Assembly (NCBI RefSeq): GCF_022271435.1
Contig: NZ_JAFIQY010000009.1
Span: 124,001 to 188,000, forward strand
Reading direction: 5' to 3'
Origin: Streptomyces monomycini
GTDB taxonomy: Bacteria; Actinomycetota; Actinomycetes; Streptomycetales; Streptomycetaceae
Length of the DNA stretch: 64,000 nt
Part shown: positions 8,836 to 15,683 of the stretch, piece after piece
Layout of the letters: each line of letters opens with the position of its first letter
Numbering within the stretch: the stretch's first letter is position 1
The notes under the pieces: model-generated
What the model was told of the DNA's origin: nothing
Databases searched by the model: none
What the model saw: the letters and a program-made list of their open reading frames with translations, nothing else
Translations under genes and position numbers: made by a program

Positions 8836-9531
8836 ATGCTGCAAGATGTGGCCGTGCACTCCGCCGACACGCCCACCCCGGACCCGCTCGATCCCTCCGC
8901 CATGCGGGCGCAGTACCGCGCCGAGGGACTCACCGAGACAGAACTCGCCCCCAGCCCCTACGACCAGTTCGCGCGCTGGTTCAAGGAGGCGGCCACCAGC
9001 GGACTGCACGAGCCGAACGCGATGGTCGTCTCGACCGCCGACGCCGCGGGCCGCCCCAGCTCAAGGACCGTGCTGCTCAAGCGGTTCGACGAGCGCGGCT
9101 TTGTCTTCTTCACCAACTACGGCAGCCGCAAGGGCCGCGACCTGGCGGAGAACCCGTACGTCGCGCTGCTCTTCCCCTGGCACCCGCTGGCCCGGCAGGT
9201 CATCGTGACCGGGACGGCCGCCCGGATCGGCCGCGACGAGACCGCCGCGTACTTCCGTACCCGCCCGCACGGCTCCCAGCTCGGCGCCTGGGCCAGCGAC
9301 CAGTCCACACCGGTCGCCTCCCGCGCCGAACTGGGACGCGCCTACGACGACCTGGCGGCCCGCTACCCCGAAGGCGAGCAGGTACCGGCGCCGCCGCACT
9401 GGGGCGGCGTACGGGTCGCCGCGGAGACCGTCGAGTTCTGGCAGGGCCGGGAGAACCGCCTGCACGACCGGCTGCGGTACGAGCGGGAGGGCGCGGGGGA
9501 GGGCTGGTCCGTCGTACGGCTCGCGCCCTGA
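8836..9531 (+). CDS. pdxH: Pyridoxine/pyridoxamine 5'-phosphate oxidase
   Basis: FMN-dependent oxidase that makes pyridoxal 5'-phosphate, the last step of vitamin B6 synthesis and salvage. The core is unmistakable: MRAQYRAEGLTE near the start, then RPSSRTVLLKRFDERGFVFFTNY (FMN and substrate binding), KGRDLAENP, SQLGAWASDQS, and the C-terminal WQGRENRLHDRLRYER typical of PdxH. The start is uncertain: ATG 8836, GTG 8848 and GTG 8854 are all possible and none has a clear ribosome site, while the frame stays open back to 8692. The 3' end, including the stop codon, has been tandemly duplicated downstream. Confidence 0.9.
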   Translation: MLQDVAVHSADTPTPDPLDPSAMRAQYRAEGLTETELAPSPYDQFARWFKEAATSGLHEPNAMVVSTADAAGRPSSRTVLLKRFDERGFVFFTNYGSRKGRDLAENPYVALLFPWHPLARQVIVTGTAARIGRDETAAYFRTRPHGSQLGAWASDQSTPVASRAELGRAYDDLAARYPEGEQVPAPPHWGGVRVAAETVEFWQGRENRLHDRLRYEREGAGEGWSVVRLAP

Positions 9532-9628
9532 GGAGCCGTACGGCTCGCGCCTGAGGAGCGGCGGGTACGGGGGCGCGTCCGTGCCCGCGCCCTGAGGAGC
9601 GGCGGGAACGGGCCCGCGCGTCCGTGCC
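9513..9628 (+). repeat. Tandem duplications of the pdxH 3' end
   Basis: A 24-base segment carrying the last pdxH codons and stop (9513-9536) is repeated at 9537-9559 with one base missing. A second, longer unit is repeated at 9546-9585 and 9586-9628 (CTGAGGAGCGGCGGG core plus CGCGTCCGTGCC). The copies are out of frame and non-coding. They look like slipped-strand duplications. Confidence 0.7.
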
Positions 9629-9640
9629 CGGAGACGCAGA

Positions 9641-9713
9641 CGACCCGCGGGCTGCTTCCCCCGCGCCTGGGGCGCGAAGGGGCCGGTCGGACGAACCGGC
9701 AGCCCGCGGGTCG
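9641..9713. other. Three-way-junction-like structured element downstream of pdxH
   Basis: A perfect 15-bp stem (9641-9655 with 9699-9713) encloses two smaller hairpins: CGCGCC/GGCGCG (9662-9667 with 9671-9676) and GCCGGT/ACCGGC (9682-9687 with 9695-9700). The last one shares two bases with the outer stem. There is no T-run. It could be a factor-independent terminator of the GC-rich type, a structured RNA or a processing signal. Confidence 0.5.
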
Positions 9714-10012
9714 GGTGACTGCTGGGAATTGGCCGGCTGCACAGCTGGTTCCTGTGCTGGTCCGGCGCTGCACACTGAGTGCGACGACGGGCCGCTAGCC
9801 CGCAGTCACCTCACGCGTCCGGTGCGAAATCATCTGCCGAACCACCTCCCTTCTCGTGTGCCTCACACCCTAGGAACCGGTCCGGCGGCCGCACAACCGA
9901 ATTTCGGCGGCAGGGATTTGAGGGATTTCCCCGAATGGGGTGTGGTCCGCGTCACGTTCCAGTTGAATGATCCGGCGTGCAGCACGTACGGCCGCGTTCG
10001 TAGGGGGTGCCA

Positions 10013-11560
10013 GTGGCTGCTTCGTCTTCGTCGTCCTCCTCCTCGTCCTCATCGTCGTCATCGTCTTCGTCGTCGTCCTCGTCGCGCGGCTTCGAGCCCG
10101 TACCGCCCGGCGGGCCGGGCGGGGGAGCGGACCGGGGCGGCCCGCCGCCGGACGGCGGGTGCGCGGACGGGTGCTCCGACGCGGACCAGGACCCGCAGCC
10201 GGACAGTGACGACTCCGGCCTGCTCGCCGCCCTGCTCGACGGGATGGACGCCGCGCTGTGCGCCTTCGGCGCGGACGGCTCGGTCACGCACTGGAACCGC
10301 GAGGCGGAACGCATCCTCGGCTGGACGGCGGACGAGGCGGTCGGCCGCCCGGGACTGGCCGGCTGGGCGGTCCGCAAGGAGGACGCCGACGAGGTGGAGG
10401 CCCGCCTGCTGGCGGCGTCCCGCTCGCCCGGGCGCCAGGTCCACGAGTTCGCGCTGCTGACCAAGGACGGGCGCCGCGTCCTGGTCCGCACCCAGTCCTC
10501 CGCGGTGCTCGGGCCCGACGGCCGGGCGGCCGGCGTGTACTGCGCGTTCAGCGAGGTGCACACCCAGATCGACCTGGAACGCTCCATCGCGCTGAGCGAG
10601 GCGCTCTTCGTGGACGCCTCCTGGGCCGTGGTGCTGGTCGACGCCGACCTGCGGCCCGCGGTCGTCAACGCGCACGCCGCACGCGCCCTGGGCATGGGCC
10701 GTACGGCCGTGCTCGGGCGCCCGCTGGGCGATCTGCTGACCCAGGGCGTGGAGGAGCTGGAGAGCGCCCTGACGCACGTCCTCGCCGAAGGCACCCCGCC
10801 TGCCGCCGCCGAACTGTGGGTGACCCTCCGGTCCGACGAGGCCGAAGCGACCCGCCGGTGCTGGCGCAGCGGCTTCGTACGGCTGGCCTCGCCCCTGGCG
10901 GAGGAGCCCGTACCGCTCGGCGTGGGCTGGCTCTTCCAGGACGTCACCGACGCCAAGCGCACGGAACAGGAGAGCGCCCTGCTGCGCTTCCGCGCCCAGC
11001 AGCTGCACCGGGCGGGCCGGGCCGCGGGCGAGTGCGAGGACGCGGCGGAGGCGGCGGCGGTCCACCTGGACTTCGCCCTGGCGGGGTTCGCCGATCACGG
11101 GCTGGTCGACGTGGTGCGGGGCGGGACCGGCGAGGACGGCGGAGCCGGGGAGGGGAGCGGGCTCGGCGCCCCTCCGGACAGCGCGACCGCCCTCGTACGG
11201 GCCATCGCCTCACCCGCCGGCGCGCCCGGCCCCTCCGAGGCGGTCCCGCCGACCGGCATCCCGGTGGCCTACGGGGCGGGCCACCCGGCCGCGCAGGCGC
11301 TGGAACGGTGCGGCTCGGTACGGGCCGGCGCGGGCCCGGCGGTCGCGGAGGGCTGGGCCGCGGCCCGCAAGTGGCCGGACGGCACCGTGAACGGCCTGTG
11401 CGTGGTGCTGCGCAGCCGGGGGCGGACGCTGGGCGTGGTGACGTTCCTGCGCGGGCCCTCACGGCGCCCCTTCGACCGCGCGGACGCGGCGTACGCGGAG
11501 GACGTCGCCTCCCGGATCGCCGCGGCGCTGGATCTGGCGGGCGGGGTGGCCGGGCGCTGA
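10013..11560 (+). CDS. PAS-PAS-GAF sensory protein with N-terminal polyserine tract
   Basis: 515 residues. GTG 10013 is preferred because AGGGGG ends 5 bases upstream. An unusual run of 21 serines (residues 4-24) and a Gly/Pro-rich linker come first. A first PAS domain follows (LLDGMDAALCAFGADGSVTHWNREAERILGW, about residues 70-190), then a second PAS domain (ASWAVVLVDADLRPAVVNAHAARALG) ending in GWLFQDVTDAKR, then a GAF-like domain to the C-terminus. There is no kinase, phosphatase, cyclase or DNA-binding output domain, although Streptomyces relatives often carry PP2C phosphatases. It may act by protein interaction or be a shortened sensor. The true start could be downstream of the serine tract. 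Confidence 0.8.
   Translation: MAASSSSSSSSSSSSSSSSSSSSSRGFEPVPPGGPGGGADRGGPPPDGGCADGCSDADQDPQPDSDDSGLLAALLDGMDAALCAFGADGSVTHWNREAERILGWTADEAVGRPGLAGWAVRKEDADEVEARLLAASRSPGRQVHEFALLTKDGRRVLVRTQSSAVLGPDGRAAGVYCAFSEVHTQIDLERSIALSEALFVDASWAVVLVDADLRPAVVNAHAARALGMGRTAVLGRPLGDLLTQGVEELESALTHVLAEGTPPAAAELWVTLRSDEAEATRRCWRSGFVRLASPLAEEPVPLGVGWLFQDVTDAKRTEQESALLRFRAQQLHRAGRAAGECEDAAEAAAVHLDFALAGFADHGLVDVVRGGTGEDGGAGEGSGLGAPPDSATALVRAIASPAGAPGPSEAVPPTGIPVAYGAGHPAAQALERCGSVRAGAGPAVAEGWAAARKWPDGTVNGLCVVLRSRGRTLGVVTFLRGPSRRPFDRADAAYAEDVASRIAAALDLAGGVAGR
10022..10084 (+). repeat. (TCN)21 trinucleotide tract
   Basis: Twenty-one consecutive TCN triplets with mixed third bases. It reads polyserine in the PAS gene frame, a strongly hydrophobic Val/Leu/Phe stretch in the next frame, and Asp/Glu-rich on the other strand. 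All three frames stay open through it, so the tract says little about which one is used. Confidence 0.8.
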
Positions 11561-11570
11561 CGCGGGCGGA

Positions 11571-11665
11571 GGGGCCGGCGGGACTGGGGGCTGGCGGTCT
11601 TGGGGGGCCTGGCGGCCTCGGGGGGGCCTGGCGGGGCCTGAGGGACTGGTGGGGGCCGGTGGCGA
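11571..11665 (+). repeat. G-run tract with quadruplex potential
   Basis: Many runs of three to seven G occur within 95 bases, including repeated GGGGGCCTGGCGG-like units, between the PAS gene stop and the convergent SIS gene. No hairpin explains it. On the + strand it could fold as a G-quadruplex. Confidence 0.4.
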
Positions 11666-11707
11666 CCGCCGCGCCCGTGCCCCGTCCCCGCCTCCGCAGC
11701 CCGCCCC

Positions 11708-12496
11708 CTACTGCCGGTAGTAGATCCGGTCCGCGTACTCCCGCATCACCCGGCCGTTCCAGTCGTGGCCGCCGTCCACGTTCCCGGAGCGCAGCAGCGG
11801 CGGGTCGATGCCGCGGTCGGCCAGTACACCCGCGGCCGTCGCGACGACGGCCTGCATGACCGCGCTGGTGACGACCGTCGAGGCCGGGGCGAACGGCGCC
11901 TCGATGCCCGGCAGCGTCAACTCCGCGTCGCCCACCCGGATCTTGCTGTCCAGGACGATGTCGCAGTGGTCCCGCAGGTAGGTGCCGGAGACGTGCCGCG
12001 ACCTGGTCTCCTCCGCGTACGCCACCGAGGTCAGCCCGATGACCTTGAGGCCCAGCGCCCGCGCGTTCACGGCCATCTCGACCGGCAGCGAGTTGCGCCC
12101 GGAGAGCGAGATGACGATCAGTACGTCGCCGGCCTCCAGGGGGCTGGTGTCCAGGACCGCCCCGGCCAGCCCGTCCACCCGCTCCAGCGCGCTGCCGAGC
12201 GTCGCGGGCCGTACGTCGACGCCGACGACGCCCGGGACGGTCAGCAGGTTCATGAGGGCGAGGCCGCCGGCCCGGTAGACGGTGTCCTGCGCGGGCAGGG
12301 AGGAGTGCCCGGCGCCGAAGACGAAGATCCGGCCGCCGGCCTCGACGGTGTCGGCGATCAGCGTCCCGGCGGCGCCGATCCGCTCGTCCTCCTCGTCGCG
12401 CACCCGGCGCAGCAGGTCGATCGCGGCGTCGAAGTACTGCCCGGCCAACCGGTTGCTCTCGCCCATCGCCGCGGGGCCCCTCTCGTCGGTACTCAT
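11708..12496 (-). CDS. UPF0309-family SIS-domain protein
   Basis: 262 residues from ATG 12496 (MSTDERGPAAMGES), with GAGGACC upstream; ATG 12466 is an alternative. A single sugar-isomerase (SIS) domain covers most of the protein: IFVFGAGHSSLPAQD (phosphosugar loop) and LIVISLSGRNSLPVE. The sequence belongs to the UPF0309 group, found beside dmdR1 in Streptomyces. SIS domains bind phosphosugars, often amino sugars. The enzyme activity is not established, and I do not assign one. The divergent spacer to dmdR1 holds a DasR-like site, consistent with an amino-sugar link. Confidence 0.88.
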   Translation of the reverse strand: MSTDERGPAAMGESNRLAGQYFDAAIDLLRRVRDEEDERIGAAGTLIADTVEAGGRIFVFGAGHSSLPAQDTVYRAGGLALMNLLTVPGVVGVDVRPATLGSALERVDGLAGAVLDTSPLEAGDVLIVISLSGRNSLPVEMAVNARALGLKVIGLTSVAYAEETRSRHVSGTYLRDHCDIVLDSKIRVGDAELTLPGIEAPFAPASTVVTSAVMQAVVATAAGVLADRGIDPPLLRSGNVDGGHDWNGRVMREYADRIYYRQ

Positions 12497-12504
12497 CGGT
12501 CTTG

Positions 12505-12535
12505 TACGTTGGTCCTCGTACGTTTGTCCTACGTT
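12505..12535 (-). promoter_or_regulatory. Three TACGTT direct repeats upstream of the SIS gene
   Basis: TACGTT occurs at 12505-12510, 12519-12524 and 12530-12535. The first two lie in a longer repeat, TACGTTNGTCCT. They end 9 bp upstream of the SIS start codon and could be an operator or simply a repeated 5' leader. Confidence 0.35.
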
Positions 12536-12613
12536 CTGACGCATCCGGCAGTACGAGCCGGCCGGGGTGCCGCGTGCCTGCCCCTGGCGGGACGGCCGTG
12601 GCGCGGATCACGT

Positions 12614-12629
12614 TGCGGTCTGGACCAGT
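12614..12629. promoter_or_regulatory. DasR-like (dre) operator in the SIS/dmdR1 spacer
   Basis: TGCGGTCTGGACCAGT matches 12 of 16 positions of the dre consensus ACTGGTCTAGACCAGT, including the GGTCT..GACC core. DasR is the GlcNAc-responsive GntR repressor of Streptomyces. As I recall, it has been reported to control siderophore production through dmdR1, which lies 210 bp downstream. Confidence 0.5.
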
Positions 12630-12825
12630 GCCCTGTCAATACGGTGTGCGCCACCGCTCGCGACCGGACGGACACCTTCCGGCCGCCCGGGCGTCGCCCG
12701 GTTGCCGTCCCGCCGCAGGACGGGCGCCGCCGTACCGGGGTCTCGGGAGGGTCCGGCCGGAGCGGACGCGGATCCGTTGTCAGTGGGATGCGTCAGAATT
12801 GAGTTCAGGGCCACCGCACGACACA

Positions 12826-13524
12826 TCAAGGGGCACGCATGTCCGGACTGATCGACACCACGGAGATGTATCTCCGCACCATCCTTGAGCTGGAAGAGGA
12901 AGGTGTGGTCCCGATGCGCGCCCGGATCGCCGAGCGGCTCGAACAGAGCGGTCCGACGGTCAGCCAGACCGTGGCGCGCATGGAGCGGGACGGCCTGCTC
13001 ACGGTCGCGGGCGACCGCCATCTGGAGCTGACCGAGGAGGGCCGCCGGCTGGCGACCCGCGTCATGCGCAAGCACCGGCTCGCCGAGTGTCTGCTCGTCG
13101 ACGTCATCGGGCTGGAGTGGGAGCAGGTGCACGCCGAGGCGTGCCGCTGGGAGCACGTGATGAGCGAGGCGGTCGAGCGCCGCGTCGTGGAACTGCTGCG
13201 GCATCCGACGGAGTCGCCGTACGGCAACCCGATCCCGGGCCTGGAGGAGCTGGGCGAGAAGGCCGAGGCCGACCCGTTCCTGGACGCCGGGCTGGTGAGC
13301 CTGATGGACCTGGAGGCCGGCACGGACGGCAAGACGGTCGTGGTGCGCCGGATCGGCGAGCCCATCCAGGCGGACGCCCAGCTCATGTACACGCTGCGGC
13401 GGGCCGGTGTGCAGCCGGGCGCGGTGGTCAGCGTGACCGAGTCCTCCACGGGCGTCCTGGTCGGCAGCAGCGGCGAGGCGGCGGAGCTGGAGTCCGAGAT
13501 CGCCGCGCACGTCTTCGTCGCCAA
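12826..13524 (-). other. Open frame fully antisense to dmdR1 (possible adm equivalent)
   Basis: A 232-codon open frame lies opposite the whole dmdR1 gene. Its composition is Ser/Arg-rich, as expected of a shadow frame in GC-rich DNA, and its first codon is a weak TTG. It is recorded only because the antisense gene adm was described opposite S. coelicolor dmdR1. Nothing in this sequence alone shows that it is translated. Confidence 0.2.
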
Positions 13525-13531
13525 GCGCTGA
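12839..13531 (+). CDS. dmdR1: DtxR/IdeR-family iron-dependent repressor (DmdR1 type)
   Basis: 230 residues, the usual length for DmdR1. The N-terminal winged HTH (ARIAERLEQSGPTVSQTVARMERDGLL) is followed by the dimerisation domain and a C-terminal SH3-like FeoA domain. All primary metal ligands of DtxR fall at identical numbers: Met10, Cys102, Glu105 and His106 for site 2; His79, Glu83 and His98 for site 1. With Fe2+ it should bind 19-bp iron boxes and repress iron uptake genes; one such box lies at 37854 in this window. The start ATG 12839 follows AAGGGGC. In S. coelicolor an antisense gene (adm) overlaps dmdR1, and the opposite strand is open here too. Confidence 0.95.
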   Translation: MSGLIDTTEMYLRTILELEEEGVVPMRARIAERLEQSGPTVSQTVARMERDGLLTVAGDRHLELTEEGRRLATRVMRKHRLAECLLVDVIGLEWEQVHAEACRWEHVMSEAVERRVVELLRHPTESPYGNPIPGLEELGEKAEADPFLDAGLVSLMDLEAGTDGKTVVVRRIGEPIQADAQLMYTLRRAGVQPGAVVSVTESSTGVLVGSSGEAAELESEIAAHVFVAKR

Positions 13532-13964
13532 CCTCCGTCCGCCCCGCTCCGCCTGCCTGACCTGGCCCGACGTCCGCTCCGTAGGGGCGCTCAACCGCTG
13601 TACGACCGGACGGAGTTGGCGGAACGCGAGCGGAGCGGCCGGTGGCGTGTCACGCTGACGCTGAGCGTGAGCGCGGGGGCTTGCCGAGGGCCGCGCGGCG
13701 ATGCCGTACGGGCCCCGGCAGGCGTGCGCGCACGCGACGACAGCGGGCTCAGGACACGACAGCGGGCTCATGACGTGTGGCGCCGGAGACCCGGAACGAG
13801 GCGGCCGAACGACGGACGGCACGACCGCACCTGCCGCCGCGGGCCCGGGTCGGGGAGGGGGCTCGGGTGAGGAGCAGTCCGCCGCGACCCCCGGCCCGGT
13901 TGCGGGGGCAGTCGTCCCCGGCCTCGGAGCGGTGGACCCCGAAGCGTTCGGTCCCGCAGCGCTT
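13532..13964. other. Region downstream of dmdR1, no convincing gene
   Basis: A short CACGCT/AGCGTG stem (13651-13656 with 13664-13669) may help to end dmdR1 transcription. A direct repeat (ACAGCGGGCTCA) lies near 13740-13770. Several frames are open but none has a ribosome site or a recognisable domain. Confidence 0.4.
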
Positions 13965-14234
13965 GGTCACGGGGCGCCCGGTTTTGGGACGCCCAGTCTC
14001 GAAGCGCCCGGTCTCGGGGCGCCCGGTCTCGGGGCGCCCGGTCTCGAAGCGCCCGGTCTCGAAGCGCCCGGTTTTGGGGTGCCCGGCCTCGGGGCGCCCG
14101 GTCTCGGGGTGCCCGGCCTTGAAGTGTCTCGTCCGGGAGTGCCGGGCGTCGGGGTGCCGGGTCTCGGGGTGCCGGGTCTCGGAGTGCCGGATCCCGGATT
14201 GCCGGGCGCCGGAGTGTTCGGTCGCCGAGTGCGC
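13965..14234 (+). repeat. 18-copy 15-bp minisatellite (elastin-like VPGLG in one frame)
   Basis: Eighteen units of exactly 15 bp, consensus GGTCTCGGGGCGCCC drifting to GGTCTCGGGGTGCCG, run without interruption. In the frame starting at ATG 13701 they encode an elastin-like pentapeptide series (GLGAP, GLEAP, GFGVP, GLGVP) ending in a charged tail at 14303. Because the unit is a multiple of three and lacks stops, other frames are open too (VSGRP; GRPET on the reverse), so coding is unproven. No ribosome site precedes ATG 13701. Confidence 0.75.
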
Positions 14235-14585
14235 GAAAAGATCGATGAGCGGGGCGACTTCGGGAAGTCGCGGGTGCGGAATGGGCGCTTCCGGGCGCCG
14301 TGAGCCGGCCCGGAGGCGGTCCGGTGGTGACCGGCGGCCCGTCCGGCGACGCCGCGGCGGCCGTGGCCCGGTGCACGACCAGGGCCCCGGCGCTGCGAGC
14401 AGCCGGGGCCCCGCCTCCCCACGTCCCCCCGCCAAGACCCGGAGCCCCGAGCTCTCAGGGTCTTTCCCCGTGGGCCCCCTTCCCGGTGGGGCCCGCCTCC
14501 CGCTACGTGTCTCCCCTCGGCGAGGACCGGCAATCCTTGGGTGTGGTCACCCGAACGAGGGTTATTGGGCGCAGAAACAGCTTAT
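14235..14585. other. Region between minisatellite and alpha/beta hydrolase
   Basis: Holds GC-rich stems (for example GGGCCCC/GGGGCCC around 14475-14500) and, near 14560-14605, an AT-richer stretch that should be the hydrolase promoter. No gene seen. Confidence 0.4.
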
Positions 14586-14601
14586 TCGAATAGGGGTTCG
14601 A
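14586..14601. promoter_or_regulatory. LexA (SOS)-like box before the hydrolase gene
   Basis: TCGAATAGGGGTTCGA differs at one position from the Gram-positive/actinobacterial LexA consensus TCGAACNNNNGTTCGA. It lies 4 bases before the hydrolase start codon and overlaps its ribosome site AGGGG (14592-14596), where a bound repressor would block transcription. Confidence 0.5.
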
Positions 14602-14605
14602 TAGT

Positions 14606-15517
14606 GTGGGGCTGCTCAAGGACCGAATGGGGGTGCCAGGGCCCATGGTGCGGCGTATCGACGTGACGGGGACCGGCGGTGTCCGGCTCGCCGCCTGGGA
14701 GTTCACCGACCCGCCGAAGGCCGGCCGGGGCGGCGAGGAGGGGCAGCGCGGCCCCGGTGTGCTGCTCCTGCACGGCCTCATGGGCCGGGCGTCGCACTGG
14801 GCCGAGACCGCCCGCTGGCTCGGCTCCCGCTGCCGCCCCGTCGGCCTGGACCAGCGCGGTCACGGCCGCAGCGAGAAGCCCCAGGACGGTCCGTACGACC
14901 GCGAGACCTACATCGCCGACGCCATCGCCGCCATCGAGCAGCTCGGCCTGGCCCCCGCCGTCCTGATCGGCCACTCCATGGGCGCCCTGACGGCCTGGCA
15001 GGTGGCCGCCCGCCGGCCCGACCTCGTCCGCGCGCTGGTCGTCTGCGACATGCGGGCCTCCGCCCTGGGCGCGGCCTCGCAGCAGGAGTGGGCGGACTGG
15101 TTCCGCTCCTGGCCGGTCCCGTTCGCCACCCTCGCGGACGTACGCAAGTGGTTCGGCGAGGACGACCCCACCCTGGAGCGGTCCAAGCCGGCCCGCGGCG
15201 AGTTCTTCGCCGAGATCATGGCCGAGCGCGCGGACGGCTGGCGCCCGGTCTTCTCCCGCCACCAGATGCTCACCGCACGCGAGACCTGGGTCCACGACGC
15301 CCATTGGGAGGACCTGGCGCTGGTGCGGTGTCCCACGCTCGTGGTCCGCGGTCTGGACGGCGAACTGGGCCGCGCCGAGGCCCAGGAGATGGTCCGCGTC
15401 CTCCCGCACGGCGTCTACGCCGAGATACCGGACGCCGGGCACTGGCTCCCCTGGGAAGCCCCCGAGGAGTGGCGCGGCGTCCTGGGCCCTTTCCTGGAAT
15501 CCGTCCTCCCGGCCTGA
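14606..15517 (+). CDS. Alpha/beta hydrolase
   Basis: 303 residues from GTG 14606, with AGGGG 9 bases upstream. The fold is complete: LLLHGLMGRASHW (oxyanion loop), LDQRGHGRSEKPQD, the nucleophile elbow IGHSMGALTAW, and a C-terminal DAGHWLPWEAPEEW carrying the likely catalytic His, with Asp in VRGLDGELG. There is no signal peptide, so it is cytoplasmic. The substrate is unknown; relatives include esterases, C-C hydrolases and haloperoxidase-like enzymes. A LexA-like box overlaps the ribosome site, which would place it in the DNA-damage regulon if functional. Confidence 0.88.
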   Translation: MGLLKDRMGVPGPMVRRIDVTGTGGVRLAAWEFTDPPKAGRGGEEGQRGPGVLLLHGLMGRASHWAETARWLGSRCRPVGLDQRGHGRSEKPQDGPYDRETYIADAIAAIEQLGLAPAVLIGHSMGALTAWQVAARRPDLVRALVVCDMRASALGAASQQEWADWFRSWPVPFATLADVRKWFGEDDPTLERSKPARGEFFAEIMAERADGWRPVFSRHQMLTARETWVHDAHWEDLALVRCPTLVVRGLDGELGRAEAQEMVRVLPHGVYAEIPDAGHWLPWEAPEEWRGVLGPFLESVLPA

Positions 15518-15640
15518 CCCCCCACCGCCACCCGCCCCACTCCCGCACCCGCACCCGCATCACATCCACACCCGCCTCCGCACCCACCTCCACTCCCCCT
15601 CCCTCACCCACTTCCTCCCCTGCCGTCACTCCCGCCCCGT
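15518..15640 (+). repeat. Cytosine-rich, nearly G-free tract
   Basis: About 120 bases after the hydrolase stop are C-rich with few G (repeats such as CACCCGCACCCGCA and CCTCACCC). The opposite strand is correspondingly G-rich. It has no coding signal and no hairpin. Confidence 0.6.
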
Positions 15641-15683
15641 AACCCGTGCCGAGCCTGCCCCTGCCTGGGTAGTCTCGGCGACC

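Noticed and set aside
9952..10962. Minus-strand frame with a long Asp/Glu run opposite the TCN tract
   Set aside because: The acidic run is only the complement of the TCN repeat, and the remainder is Ser/Arg/Pro-rich shadow sequence.
13749..14435. Minus-strand repetitive frames (GRPET, RDRAP) across the minisatellite
   Set aside because: A 15-bp repeat without stops leaves every frame open, and no start signal supports these.
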